From a bacterium (GTDB lineage Bacteria; Armatimonadota; Chthonomonadetes; Chthonomonadales; JAMCWF01): a stretch of 59,431 bases of DNA. This document shows, in pieces, positions 36,079-44,812 of the stretch. Location: assembly GCA_021842405.1 (NCBI GenBank), contig JAKBZR010000007.1, positions 1 to 59,431 on the forward strand, given 5' to 3'. Below the pieces are notes generated by a model. That model was not told the DNA's origin. It made no database searches and worked only from the letters and a program-made list of their open reading frames with translations. Position numbers and translations under genes: made by a program. Position 1 is the stretch's first letter. The number at the start of each line of letters is the position of its first letter.

Positions 36079-36924
36079 TTAGATCTTGGCCCAAACCTTG
36101 TTGAGCGCGGCCGCCGTATCCCGCGCCGCCTCGTCAGCCGGCAGCGCTGCGGTCGGCTTATGGAAGGGCTCCGGCGTAATGGGTCCTTGGTAACCGATCT
36201 TTTTCAGCCCGCGCAGGAATCCCACCAGGTCAATCACGCCGGTGGCTCCCGGCAGATCCCTCACGTTATCCATCTGCTCGTCCACTGGAATGCCCACCGG
36301 GGCATCGTTGACGTGCACATAGACCACCTGCTCCGGCTTGAGCGCTTCCACCTCGGCGACCGTGTGGTGGGCGGTGTACCAGTGCCAGCAATCCAACAGC
36401 AGGCCGACGTTCGGTCCGATCGCAGCGTCCAGCTCCAGCATTTTGTCCATCGTGTGAATGAATTCGTACTTTTGGCTGGTCCAGAGCGTTTTTGGCCCGA
36501 TGAACTCAAGACCGAGGCTGCAACCGTGATCCCGCAGCGTTTTTGCAATCGGCGTGAAGCGCGCCACCGCAAAGTCCCAGTATTCCGAGTAGGTCATCGT
36601 GTTGGAGCAGGGCATCACCCAGGTCGAAACCCGGGTGCAGCCGATGGCCTGGCCCGCCTTCGCCAGCCGAGGCAACTGCTCTAAATCCTTGCGCCATCGC
36701 TCTTCGTCACCGCGCCACTCCACCGGCAGTCCCCACCCGCCGGGCAGTATCCCATTTTTCCGAAACAGGTTGATGACTCGCTCCGCTCCGATCTCATTCA
36801 GCAGGTTGGCAACCTCACCGATCGGCACCTCAACCCCTTGAAAGCCGGCGTCTTTCGCCAACTGTATGCCCCGTTCCAATCCGGCCGAAATCCCGATCGC
36901 GCCCGGGCTTAGACAGGTAAACAT
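36079..36924 (-). CDS. Sugar phosphate isomerase/epimerase (AP endonuclease 2 fold)
   Basis: A TIM-barrel protein of about 281 residues in the xylose-isomerase-like superfamily. Metal-binding acidic residues are in GLEFIGPKTLW, LLLDCWHWYTAHH, VYVHVNDAP and ITPEPFHKP, the usual four barrel-strand ends. The reaction cannot be named; members isomerise or epimerise keto sugars such as hydroxypyruvate, tagatose or inositol derivatives. I chose ATG 36924, because the AAGGAG abuts the earlier ATG at 36936 but lies 12 nt from this one. It precedes the Tat glycosidase (5-bp gap), suggesting that the two process one substrate. Confidence 0.85.
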   Translation of the reverse strand: MFTCLSPGAIGISAGLERGIQLAKDAGFQGVEVPIGEVANLLNEIGAERVINLFRKNGILPGGWGLPVEWRGDEERWRKDLEQLPRLAKAGQAIGCTRVSTWVMPCSNTMTYSEYWDFAVARFTPIAKTLRDHGCSLGLEFIGPKTLWTSQKYEFIHTMDKMLELDAAIGPNVGLLLDCWHWYTAHHTVAEVEALKPEQVVYVHVNDAPVGIPVDEQMDNVRDLPGATGVIDLVGFLRGLKKIGYQGPITPEPFHKPTAALPADEAARDTAAALNKVWAKI

Positions 36925-37001
36925 CTTCGCTTGCATCTCCTTGTAGCTTAATTTAGAAATGGATTGATTTACGAAAGCCGTTTCAATTGAAATGATTCAT
37001 C

Positions 37002-37937
37002 TTACTGGGCGCTACGGCGTCCAGGCCAGTGAAAGAGCGGGAGGCCCGGCGCCGACACCGGAATAGAATAGACCGCATTCGTCTCGCATTCGGTAATGTA
37101 GAGCGTTTTCAAATCCATGCCGGCAAACTCCACGTTGGTCACCTGCTTGCCAGGCAGGGAGATACGCCGAACGATCTTCCCATCCGGTGAGATGACGATA
37201 ACGGCAGATCCCCCAAAATGGGCGACGTACAGTTTACCCTCAGTGTCAAAGGCCATCCCATCCGGTTCACCGCCGGGCAAATCAATGAACACCTCCGGCT
37301 TGCCCAGCGCACCGTCCGGATGGACCCGCAATCGCAGCACCCGTTGGGGGCTGGATTCGTTCAAATAGAGCCAGCGGCCGTCCGCGCTAAACGCCAAGCC
37401 GTTCGGGAACGCCAGCCCTTCCGCCGCGCAGGTGACCTGATGCGTATTGCCGTCAATCCGGTAGACGCAGCCGATCGGACGCTCCACATTGGAGCCGGTC
37501 GGATCGGTGAAGTAGAGATTGCCGCCAGCGTCGAAAACGAGGTCGTTCGGGCCCTTGAAAGCTCGGTCGCCGCACCGATCGGCAATCAGCTCGTTGGTTC
37601 CATCCAGCTTGATGCGGACGATGGCGTTCCGGCCGAAGTCACAGACCCACAGCGAGCCGTCCTCGGCGACGATCATGCCGTTCGTTCTTTGAAATCGGAA
37701 ACCGCTCGGATCGCCGGCACATTGAAAGGTGGAGACCACGCCGGTAGTCAGGTTGATCCTCGTAATGAAATCCCTATTGCAGTTAGAGACGTAGAGCGTT
37801 TCTTGCCCATCGTAAGCCGGCCCCTCCGGAAAAAACAGGCCGCCGGTTACCTTTTTCAGATCGGTTACCTCATCGCCTGCCGCACCCAATCCCATGCAAA
37901 CGGCGATCGCCGCCAGATAAAATCCAACTTGCAACAT
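37002..37937 (-). CDS. Secreted SMP-30/gluconolactonase-like protein
   Basis: A 311-residue six-bladed propeller protein of the SGL family, which includes gluconolactonases. A signal sequence (about residues 1-20, FYLAAIAVCMGLGAAG) suggests export. Repeated blades are visible: GGLFFPEGPAYDGQETLYVS, GPNDLVFDAGGNLYFTDPTG, FPNGLAFSADGRWLYLNESS and EPDGMAFDTEGKLYVAHFGG. The conserved metal ligands (Glu in PEGP, Asn in GPNDL, Asp in PDGMAFD) are intact, so hydrolase activity on a sugar lactone is possible. Its job may be linked to the sugar genes upstream. Confidence 0.88.
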   Translation of the reverse strand: MLQVGFYLAAIAVCMGLGAAGDEVTDLKKVTGGLFFPEGPAYDGQETLYVSNCNRDFITRINLTTGVVSTFQCAGDPSGFRFQRTNGMIVAEDGSLWVCDFGRNAIVRIKLDGTNELIADRCGDRAFKGPNDLVFDAGGNLYFTDPTGSNVERPIGCVYRIDGNTHQVTCAAEGLAFPNGLAFSADGRWLYLNESSPQRVLRLRVHPDGALGKPEVFIDLPGGEPDGMAFDTEGKLYVAHFGGSAVIVISPDGKIVRRISLPGKQVTNVEFAGMDLKTLYITECETNAVYSIPVSAPGLPLFHWPGRRSAQ

Positions 37938-38072
37938 AGTTTCCTATCCTTTACCAAAATAAATTATGAATAATCCCGCCTTCAGAGAAAATCGAAGGGC
38001 CGGCCGCATCCCGCAAATCACCATCAAAACCTTCGGGCGGAGTTGATGGGTAATTCGGCATTTGCTTTAATA

Positions 38073-38266
38073 AGAGGTTGTTGAAAAGGTCGCTGAAGCC
38101 TGCCGCTTCGTCATTCCCGCATGGCTTCACTCCAGTGGAGTGGATGGCGGGAATCCAGTCCCAAGTCTACCGGCAGGCAAGAATGCTATTATTCTGGATT
38201 CCGGGTTCCGCTTTGCGGCCCCGGAAAGACGACCTTGTGGGCGTTATGGTACTTTTCAACATCCTC
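38073..38266. repeat. Dispersed repeat family B, copy 3
   Basis: Starts AGAGGTTGTTGAAAAGG and ends GTACTTTTCAACATCCTC. The core reads GCTTCGTCATTCCCGC, GGCGGGAATCCAG and TTCTGGATTCCGGG. The gap 37938-38366 otherwise looks empty. Confidence 0.8.
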
Positions 38267-38366
38267 ATACGTATTCGCAAAGGTGATCTGCCCGAAAATC
38301 ACTCTCAAAGCCTTATTGTTCGCGAAGTGGGAGTATTTCTCCTGCCGAGAGGATTCATTTTGACGC

Positions 38367-39626
38367 CTACCCGTGTCCGATGTGCTCGATCTGGATGAGG
38401 GAAAGCGTCGGCTCAACGATGTGGAGATTGTTGAGCAGCGGCTCGGTGTATTGAATGTCGCCGTATTCCGACTGGTTGAAGTGGTGCTGTCGTCCCACGT
38501 GATTGTTCCAATCAACCCCTTCTGTCAAGAAACCGTGCGGCCCGTGATGGTGCTTTGCAATGGCGCGCAGAATGGTTTTTCCGCATTCCAGCCAGCGCAG
38601 ATCACCCCACTCCATAAAAGCCTCGAAATAGGCTTGGGCGCACTCCGCGTTTTCCCAGAGATAGGCGGTATCCCAGCTATCCTCCATATAGAGAAGACCT
38701 TTGGATGCCACATCGTTCCGATCCTCCACCATTTTAAAACGATCAAGGCCCTTCAGCGCATGATTAAAAGCGAAAGCGCGGTAAGCCGGCTCCTCCATCC
38801 ATTCCGACGCACGCACCAGCACCCGAAACGCAACGCCGTGAGCCACGCTTTCATCCGTATCGTAGGTATCGTGGTTGATGCTGCCGTAAATGCCGCCTTG
38901 TGCGAGGAAGTGATCCAGCATTCCCTTGGTCAACGGTGATAAGGGCGACCAGCCCAGCCGAAATAACTCGAGATCGAGCCATAGGAGGTATAGCCCGTCG
39001 GCGCTGCTATAGAGGAGCGGCTCCGGTCCGCCCTCCGCCCGGTAAGGATAGGGATCGCCCTCGCGGTCGCATCGCCGGGGGAACCATCCCGCCTCTGGCT
39101 TGAGATGTTTGAACAGCCAGTCGTGGGCGCCCAACGCGGCGCTCTTCAGCCGGTCACGACGCAGGTCACCGGCCGGCAGCGATTCGTAAAAGAGCGCCAG
39201 TTGGCGGGCGATATTGGCCATCGCTCCCGGACAAAACCAGTCGCGGTTGTGCTTGAAATTGTAGACGAAGCGCTCGGCGGCGGTGTCCAGGTAACCGGCG
39301 ATGAAGCCGTCTTCCTCCAAAAAGCCGTCCCGCAAAATATGGTCCAGCAGCCCGACCGCGACGTCGCGCAGCAGGCAGCTTTGATCGTAGTTTGCCCAGC
39401 GATACAGCTCCCAAGCCCCGCCCACCGCGTTAGCCGCCCAGCCCGGCCCCTCCAGCGTGCCGAAATCGTGCCATTCCATCGGCCGGCCCTCGACGTCCAC
39501 GAAGCTGGAGTGCGCCCTGCGAACCCCGTGCGTGGCATAGAGGCAGTAGTCGGCAAAGCGCACCGAGTCGCGCGCGCTGTCTAGGACGGTGTAATCCGGA
39601 TTCTCGTCGAGGTAAAATGATGCCAT
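38367..39626 (-). CDS. Helical-barrel protein, possible glycosidase or epimerase-like
   Basis: A 419-residue cytoplasmic protein without a signal peptide. The pattern of repeated amphipathic helices with aromatic/acidic motifs (WHDFGTLEGPGWAANAVGGA, FPRRCDREGDPYPYRAEGGP, GSINHDTYDTDESVAHGVAF, WDTAYLWENAECAQAYFEA) suggests an (alpha/alpha)6 barrel, as in GH families or sugar epimerases. I do not recognise a named family. ATG 39626 has GAGGTG a few bases upstream. It stands between two copies of repeat family B. Confidence 0.65.
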   Translation of the reverse strand: MASFYLDENPDYTVLDSARDSVRFADYCLYATHGVRRAHSSFVDVEGRPMEWHDFGTLEGPGWAANAVGGAWELYRWANYDQSCLLRDVAVGLLDHILRDGFLEEDGFIAGYLDTAAERFVYNFKHNRDWFCPGAMANIARQLALFYESLPAGDLRRDRLKSAALGAHDWLFKHLKPEAGWFPRRCDREGDPYPYRAEGGPEPLLYSSADGLYLLWLDLELFRLGWSPLSPLTKGMLDHFLAQGGIYGSINHDTYDTDESVAHGVAFRVLVRASEWMEEPAYRAFAFNHALKGLDRFKMVEDRNDVASKGLLYMEDSWDTAYLWENAECAQAYFEAFMEWGDLRWLECGKTILRAIAKHHHGPHGFLTEGVDWNNHVGRQHHFNQSEYGDIQYTEPLLNNLHIVEPTLSLIQIEHIGHG

Positions 39627-39777
39627 GCTTCACCTCATCGGGCGATAATGATGTATATTTCACGTGATGAAGCGGGGTTTCCTGCACCGGTCTTTATCCG
39701 CCTGATGGCTTACAAGCAGCGGATGCCTTCAGCCGGTCAGTTGTGGTTCTTATAAGAATCATCAATCATCGAAGTGA

Positions 39778-39938
39778 TTATTGAAAAACTAGATAAAGCA
39801 TACCGCTTCGTCATTCCCGCCTGCCTACCGCAGGCAGGCGAAAGCGGGAATCCAGTCCGATGCTGGTGTTCTGGATTCCATGTCCCGCTTCGCGGTCCCA
39901 GAATAACGACGTGGGGGTATTACAGACATTCAACACCA
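39778..39938. repeat. Dispersed repeat family B, copy 4
   Basis: Left arm TTATTGAAAAACTAG, right arm ACATTCAACACC, core CCGCTTCGTCATTCCCGCC, CCTGCCTACCGCAGGCAGG and TTCTGGATTCCATG. Together with the remaining bases it makes up the 333-bp gap between the divergent neighbours; a TATAAG just upstream of the DUF1015 gene may be its -10 box. Confidence 0.8.
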
Positions 39939-39959
39939 ATATAAGGGACTTTCTCAAAT

Positions 39960-41243
39960 ATGGCAGTGATACGGCCGTTTTTTGCAACTCGATATAATCC
40001 AAACCAAGCGCCGCTCGAACGGGTGGTAGCGCCTCCCTACGACGTGATCAGCCCGAAAGAACAGGACGAGCTGTACGAGCTCAGCCCCTACAACTGCATT
40101 CGGCTGATCTTGAATCGGGAAGAAAAGGGTGATCAACCGGCCGGCCGGTACGAGCGTGCGGCGCATTTTTGGAATGAGTGGCGGCGAGTCGGTATCCTCA
40201 CTCAGGATGAGCAGCCGTCTTTCTATCTATACCAGCAGGAGTTCACCGATCCGCTCTGCGCTCGCCGACTCAGTAGAACCTGCCTGTATGCCGCTCTCCG
40301 ATTGGAGCCGTACTCGACCGGCACCGTAATTCCGCATGAGGAGACTCGCTCGCAAGCCAAGCAAGATCGCCTCTTGCTGATGAGGGCGATGAAAGCCAAC
40401 CCGGAACCTATCTTCGGCCTATACCAGGACGATAGCCTCTCCGTCGCCGGCTTAATCAACGGCTCTTCCTGCAATCTGATTCCGCTGGCCGATATCTCAT
40501 TTCAAGGCGAAAGGCACCGCCTTTTTCGCTTTCAATCCGAGGATTCCCAGCGACAGATCGTGGAGCGTTTCCAAGACAAGAAAATCTGGATCGCCGACGG
40601 CCACCATCGCTATGAAACCGCCCTCGCTTATCGGGATGAAGCTCGTTCGCCTACCTCTGATGGGGAACCGGATTATATCTTGATCGGATTGGTGGCATTA
40701 AACGATTCGGGGCTTGTGATCCATCCCACCCACCGTTTAGTTAAAAAGGTAAGCCCAGAGCGCCTCCGGAACTTGGCGGCCTCCCTCGATGACGATTTTA
40801 CTGTTACGCCGATCACCGAGCAATCGGCGCTCAATTATCCGATTGAGCGCCATCAGCTCATCTGCGCTTTACCGAACCGATGCCTGCTTCTCAGCTTGAA
40901 AGGAGATGATGCGGCGCATTATAACGATGCAGCGCACTCCCAGGCTTGGCGAAATCTGGATGTCGTCATCTTGCAAAGGCTGGTGCTGGAGAAGCGGTTG
41001 GGTATCCCAGCCGCCGCTTTAGCCACCACACCGGACATCGGATATACTCGAAGCCGGCAAGAGGCGCTGCAGGGGGTACAAAAAGGGGAGTTCCAGGCCG
41101 CCTTCCTGCTGCGCGAACCAACGGTGCAGGAGCTGCAGGGGGTAGCGGTGAGCGGTGATAAGATGCCGCCCAAATCCACCTTCTTCTACCCTAAACTGCT
41201 CAGCGGCCTGGTGATGAGGTCGCTGCAATCATCGGAAAAGTAA
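39960..41243 (+). CDS. DUF1015 family protein
   Basis: A 427-residue cytoplasmic protein. The N-terminus has the typical PPYDVISPKEQDELYELSPYN segment and the core has KIWIADGHHRYETALAYRDE, the best-conserved motif of the DUF1015 family. Some archaeal and bacterial members have been linked to ADP-dependent serine kinase activity through a ParB/Srx-like fold; whether this applies here is unknown. A weak ribosome site AGGGA lies 12 nt before ATG. It is followed at 37 bp by a zinc-ribbon protein and then hemL, all on the plus strand. Confidence 0.88.
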   Translation: MAVIRPFFATRYNPNQAPLERVVAPPYDVISPKEQDELYELSPYNCIRLILNREEKGDQPAGRYERAAHFWNEWRRVGILTQDEQPSFYLYQQEFTDPLCARRLSRTCLYAALRLEPYSTGTVIPHEETRSQAKQDRLLLMRAMKANPEPIFGLYQDDSLSVAGLINGSSCNLIPLADISFQGERHRLFRFQSEDSQRQIVERFQDKKIWIADGHHRYETALAYRDEARSPTSDGEPDYILIGLVALNDSGLVIHPTHRLVKKVSPERLRNLAASLDDDFTVTPITEQSALNYPIERHQLICALPNRCLLLSLKGDDAAHYNDAAHSQAWRNLDVVILQRLVLEKRLGIPAAALATTPDIGYTRSRQEALQGVQKGEFQAAFLLREPTVQELQGVAVSGDKMPPKSTFFYPKLLSGLVMRSLQSSEK

Positions 41244-41280
41244 GTTGAAAATAGAAACAGCGATCGCACCTTGAACGCAG

Positions 41281-41478
41281 ATGAAAAAGAACGATAGCCC
41301 GGCCTACTGCCAGCATTGCGGGGCGCTCGTCTATCCCGATACAAAGGAATGCCCTCAATGCCAACACTTTCCGGTCAAGCTGCATCGTTGCCCGAAATGC
41401 GCTCACATCCAGCCTCCGAATCAGGCCCGATGCGAACGCTGCGGCTGCCCGCTTCGTCCTGACGGGGATTTTCTTTAA
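41281..41478 (+). CDS. Small double zinc-ribbon protein
   Basis: 65 residues with four CxxC pairs: YCQHCGALVYP, ECPQCQHFP, RCPKCAHIQPP and RCERCGCPL. Each two pairs are about 10 residues apart and would hold one zinc ion, i.e. two ribbons. Such proteins bind nucleic acids or partner proteins. Ribosome site is weak. No clear tie to its neighbours DUF1015 and hemL. Confidence 0.75.
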   Translation: MKKNDSPAYCQHCGALVYPDTKECPQCQHFPVKLHRCPKCAHIQPPNQARCERCGCPLRPDGDFL

Positions 41479-41534
41479 GTGACTGTTGACGCAAATTTGG
41501 AAGGAAAACGATATTAAACAAAGGTGGTTTATGC

Positions 41535-42836
41535 ATGACGCTCTCAACTCAAAAATCCAAAATGCTTTTCGAGCGCGCGTTGCGGGTCATTCCGGGCGGC
41601 GTGAATTCACCGGTGAGGGCATTTAAGACGGTCGGCGGTGACCCGCTCTTTATCGAGCGGGGTGAAGGCGCCTACCTCTGGGATGTGGATGGCAACCGAT
41701 ACCTCGATTGCTGCGGTTCCTGGGGGCCGCTCATCCTAGGCCACAGCCCGAGTGAGGTGGTGGCCGCATTGAGCGAGCGGATTGAAAACGGCACCACCTT
41801 CGGCGCCCCCACCGAGATTGAGATCGAGCTCGCCGAGATGGTGACCCGCTTTATGCCGACGATCCAAAAGCTGCGGCTCGTCTCTTCGGGCACTGAAGCG
41901 GTTATGAGCGCTCTTCGCCTGGCTCGTGCCGCAACCAACCGCTCGAAAATCGTTAAGTTCGAGGGCGGCTACCACGGACACTCCGATCATCTGCTGTCGA
42001 AGGCCGGATCGGGGCTGGCATCGCTGGGCATCCCCAACAGCGCCGGTGTGCCGGCTGCCATCACCGCCGATACCATCACGCTTCCCTATAATGACGTTCA
42101 GACGGTGGAAGCTCTCTTTCGAGCGGATGGAAATTCCATCGCCGCCGTGATCGTGGAGCCGATCGCCGGAAATATGGGTTGCGTTCCACCAAAACCGGAT
42201 TTCCTGCCCGCCCTTCGCCAGCTCACCGAGCGTACCCATTCGCTGCTTATCTTTGACGAGGTGATCACCGGCTTCCGAGTCGGGACGGGGGGCGCGCAGG
42301 CACTCTACCACGTCTCCGCAGACCTCACCACGCTGGGCAAAATTCTGGGCGGCGGCCTCCCGATCGGCGCCTACGGCGGCCGAGCCGACCTGATGGATCT
42401 GATCGCGCCCAGCGGGCCGGTCTATCAGGCCGGCACCTTGAGCGGTAACCCGTTGGCGGTTGCGGCCGGCATCGCCACATTGAAGGTACTCTCCGACCCA
42501 AAGGTTTATGAACGGCTGGAGCGGATGGGCAACCAGCTTGAAGCCGGATTGACCGCCGCCGCTGAGAGAGCTGAAACGCCGGTGCAGGTGAATCGGATGG
42601 GCTCTATGTTCTCCCTCTTTTTTACGAACCGGGCGGTCACCGATTACAGCAGCGCCAAGCGGTCGAATACGGCCGAATTCGCACGGTTCCACCGTAAGAT
42701 GCTGGAAAAGGGAGTCTACCTGCCGCCCTCCCAATTTGAAACCGCATTTCTCTCAGCCGCCATGACGAACTCCGATATGGTTCACATCATCGAGGCGGCG
42801 GAGTCATCTTTTCAATTCATCGCCCGTAAAGAATAG
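41535..42836 (+). CDS. hemL: Glutamate-1-semialdehyde 2,1-aminomutase
   Basis: A 433-residue PLP enzyme that turns glutamate-1-semialdehyde into 5-aminolevulinate, the C5 route to tetrapyrroles. PGGVNSPVRAFKTVGG at the N-terminus, SGTEAVMSALRLARA, DEVITGFRVG (Asp contacting PLP) and TTLGKILGGGLPIGAYGGR with the PLP lysine at residue 269 are all canonical. Length matches the family. ATG 41535 has AGGTGG upstream; an overlapping ATG at 41531 is out of frame. The other hem genes are not in the window. Confidence 0.97.
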   Translation: MTLSTQKSKMLFERALRVIPGGVNSPVRAFKTVGGDPLFIERGEGAYLWDVDGNRYLDCCGSWGPLILGHSPSEVVAALSERIENGTTFGAPTEIEIELAEMVTRFMPTIQKLRLVSSGTEAVMSALRLARAATNRSKIVKFEGGYHGHSDHLLSKAGSGLASLGIPNSAGVPAAITADTITLPYNDVQTVEALFRADGNSIAAVIVEPIAGNMGCVPPKPDFLPALRQLTERTHSLLIFDEVITGFRVGTGGAQALYHVSADLTTLGKILGGGLPIGAYGGRADLMDLIAPSGPVYQAGTLSGNPLAVAAGIATLKVLSDPKVYERLERMGNQLEAGLTAAAERAETPVQVNRMGSMFSLFFTNRAVTDYSSAKRSNTAEFARFHRKMLEKGVYLPPSQFETAFLSAAMTNSDMVHIIEAAESSFQFIARKE

Positions 42837-42842
42837 CGGCCG

Positions 42843-43038
42843 GACGAAAGAGTTCAGTTCCCTGGGCAATTTAAGCAGGAGGTTCTCACTGTCTGTCTGC
42901 CGCCAGGCAGACAACTCTTTTCCCAATCCTGAGAGAGGACTGGTGAAGGAGATTGCTTCGCTTCGCTCGCAATGACACCCTCCCCGCTTGCGGGGAGGGC
43001 TGGGGTGGGGGGGCTTCCCGCCAAACTGAACTCTCTCT
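42843..43038. repeat. Dispersed repeat family A, copy with GCTTCGCTTCGCTC core
   Basis: Left arm GACGAAAGAGTTCAGTTCC, right arm CCAAACTGAACTCTCTCTTG. Core includes a GTCTGTCTGCCGCCAGGCAG hairpin, TTGCTTCGCTTCGCTCGCAA and CCTCCCCGCTTGCGGGGAGG. The gap 42837-43184 otherwise holds only the promoter at 43118. Confidence 0.82.
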
Positions 43039-43117
43039 TGCACCGGCGTTTCGTGTGGTTTTTTGATGAGGCAACGTATCCTTTTCCTTTAGATTCTTGA
43101 TGAGGCAATTCGACCGG

Positions 43118-43146
43118 TTGACTTCTGACTCTTTTCGGTCTAAAAT
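43118..43146 (+). promoter_or_regulatory. Vegetative promoter for the ParA cassette
   Basis: TTGACT (43118-43123), 17-nt spacer, TAAAAT (43141-43146). Transcription would start near 43153, about 32 nt before the GTG at 43185. Confidence 0.75.
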
Positions 43147-43184
43147 AAGCAGTGATATTTTCCCCTCGACATCAGGAGCTTTAG

Positions 43185-44033
43185 GTGGCCGATAACTTAT
43201 TTCAATTTGAAGAGGCGTTTGCTGACTTGGAGATTGGCGCCACCAGCAGCTTCCTTAAAACCGGCGCTTTGCGATCCACCATCATCGCCATCTCGGAAGA
43301 GGGCGTCTACCAGCCCATCTTGCTGGATTTTGGAGCGACCTCCAATCCCGATGAGGTGTTTGAAGAGGCGAGGCGCTATTTGATCCGAAGCCACCATCCG
43401 ACCGCCTACGGGTTCATCAGCCAGGCATGGAGTTACGGGATGGATCAACCGACCATTTCCTTCGTCTACGATGACCGGCAGAAATTGCAAAACGAGATCA
43501 TCATACTGGTGCTGTGGGCACAATCCGGTGAATCGAGAGGGATGGCCTTTCCGGTAAGGAGAAAGGGCGAGACGATCTCCTTCGACCGTCCCTGGAAGCC
43601 GGACCACGGCCCGGTTATACTCTGCCCGATCGGCGATATCTGGCGAAACCCCCTCTGCGTTGGCGATCTGGTGCGGACTCGACCGGGCATGCGACGGCTG
43701 GTTGAGCCTGGCACCGAGCTATGGGAGACCCTGATCGCCCTCATCCGTCTAAGAATCCATGGTGATCAAGCGCACGCGTCCGAATATCAGCAGTGTCTGG
43801 ACGACATTCGCAACAGTATCTATATCGTTCACGGCCGGGATCGCTTCCATTCCGGACGCCTAATTCTGCGACCGCGCACCCTATTTAATCCGCTCGGATT
43901 TTTAGTCGGCGAGGCCGACTCGCTGATTCTTTTACAAGAAGGAGAAGGAACGCCAGGAGCCATACGGCATGGGGTTTTGGCCGACGAGTTGCACCATCCG
44001 AATCTGCCGGCAGGAGCCGCTAGCAGCCGATGA
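43185..44033 (+). CDS. Unrecognised 282-residue protein, first gene of ParA cassette
   Basis: Begins at GTG 43185 with AGGAGC 6 nt upstream. It has no signal peptide or membrane helix. Sequence is balanced and protein-like; short Asp/Glu-rich N-terminal segment, then FGATSNPDEVFEEARRYLIR and ILVLWAQSGESRGMAFPVRR. I do not recognise a family. It overlaps parA as ATGA, so the two are coupled. Possible roles are a ParA regulator or cargo adaptor; this is inference from position only. Confidence 0.8.
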   Translation: MADNLFQFEEAFADLEIGATSSFLKTGALRSTIIAISEEGVYQPILLDFGATSNPDEVFEEARRYLIRSHHPTAYGFISQAWSYGMDQPTISFVYDDRQKLQNEIIILVLWAQSGESRGMAFPVRRKGETISFDRPWKPDHGPVILCPIGDIWRNPLCVGDLVRTRPGMRRLVEPGTELWETLIALIRLRIHGDQAHASEYQQCLDDIRNSIYIVHGRDRFHSGRLILRPRTLFNPLGFLVGEADSLILLQEGEGTPGAIRHGVLADELHHPNLPAGAASSR

Positions 44034-44812
44034 AAATAATCGCGGTTGTTAATCAAAAGGGAGGCGTCGCCAAAACAACCACCTGTGCCAACCTGGGGGC
44101 GGCGCTGGCCATTCGGGGTAAGAAGGTGCTGTTGATTGACCTGGACCCTCAAGCGAACTTGACGATGGGGCTTGGCGTCGAATGGTATCATCTTGAGAAG
44201 GCAATCCACTCCACCCTGCTGGATCCCGATCAGGCGCCGATCGCCTCAATCGTTCATCAGATTGACGAAATTAACCTTTTCCTGGCGCCGGGCCATTTGG
44301 ATCTGGCCAAGTGCGAGCGGCTTCTCCTGCCGGCGCCCGGACGCGAATATCGGCTCCGCAACGCCTTGGAGGCGGTGGATGGCGTGTATGATTACGTTTT
44401 TATAGATTGCCCGCCTTCGCTGGGCACGCTCACCACCAACGGTATCGTGGGCAGCAGCGACCTGCTGATACCGATTGAGCCGAAATTTTACGCTTTCGCC
44501 GGCATGAGCACCCTGAACGAAATGATCGCTGATCTCGCCAAAAGCCTGCGGATACATGTGGACCTATTTGGGGTGCTACTCACCATGTATGAGCGCAACA
44601 CCCGCCTGCACGGAATGGTTGCTGAAGAGATCCGAGAGCGTTTTGGGGGGAAAGTTTTTCGCACCATCATCTATAAAAATGTGAAATTATCGGAGGCGGA
44701 AGGAGAGGGGAAGCCGATCGTGCTGTACGACCCTCGCGCGCCGGCGGCCCAAAACTATATGGAGCTGGCCGAAGAGATTTTAGCCAATGGCCGACAAAAC
44801 ACAGTCACTTAG
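44030..44812 (+). CDS. ParA/Soj-family ATPase
   Basis: A 260-residue ATPase of the ParA/MinD superfamily. The deviant Walker A, KGGVAKTTT (residues 10-18), carries the signature lysine; LLIDLDPQANLTMGLG is the switch I region and YVFIDCPPSLGTLTTN the Walker B region. Such ATPases move DNA, chemoreceptors or other cargo across the nucleoid and usually act with a ParB-like partner. No ParB and no obvious parS site is nearby, and the flanking genes are unrecognised, so this is probably an orphan ParA for a different cargo. It overlaps the genes on both sides (4 and 26 bp). Confidence 0.93.
   Translation: MKIIAVVNQKGGVAKTTTCANLGAALAIRGKKVLLIDLDPQANLTMGLGVEWYHLEKAIHSTLLDPDQAPIASIVHQIDEINLFLAPGHLDLAKCERLLLPAPGREYRLRNALEAVDGVYDYVFIDCPPSLGTLTTNGIVGSSDLLIPIEPKFYAFAGMSTLNEMIADLAKSLRIHVDLFGVLLTMYERNTRLHGMVAEEIRERFGGKVFRTIIYKNVKLSEAEGEGKPIVLYDPRAPAAQNYMELAEEILANGRQNTVT

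Noticed and set aside
41736-42734. 332-codon minus-strand frame
   Set aside because: It is the antisense shadow of hemL, whose catalytic motifs are all present on the plus strand.
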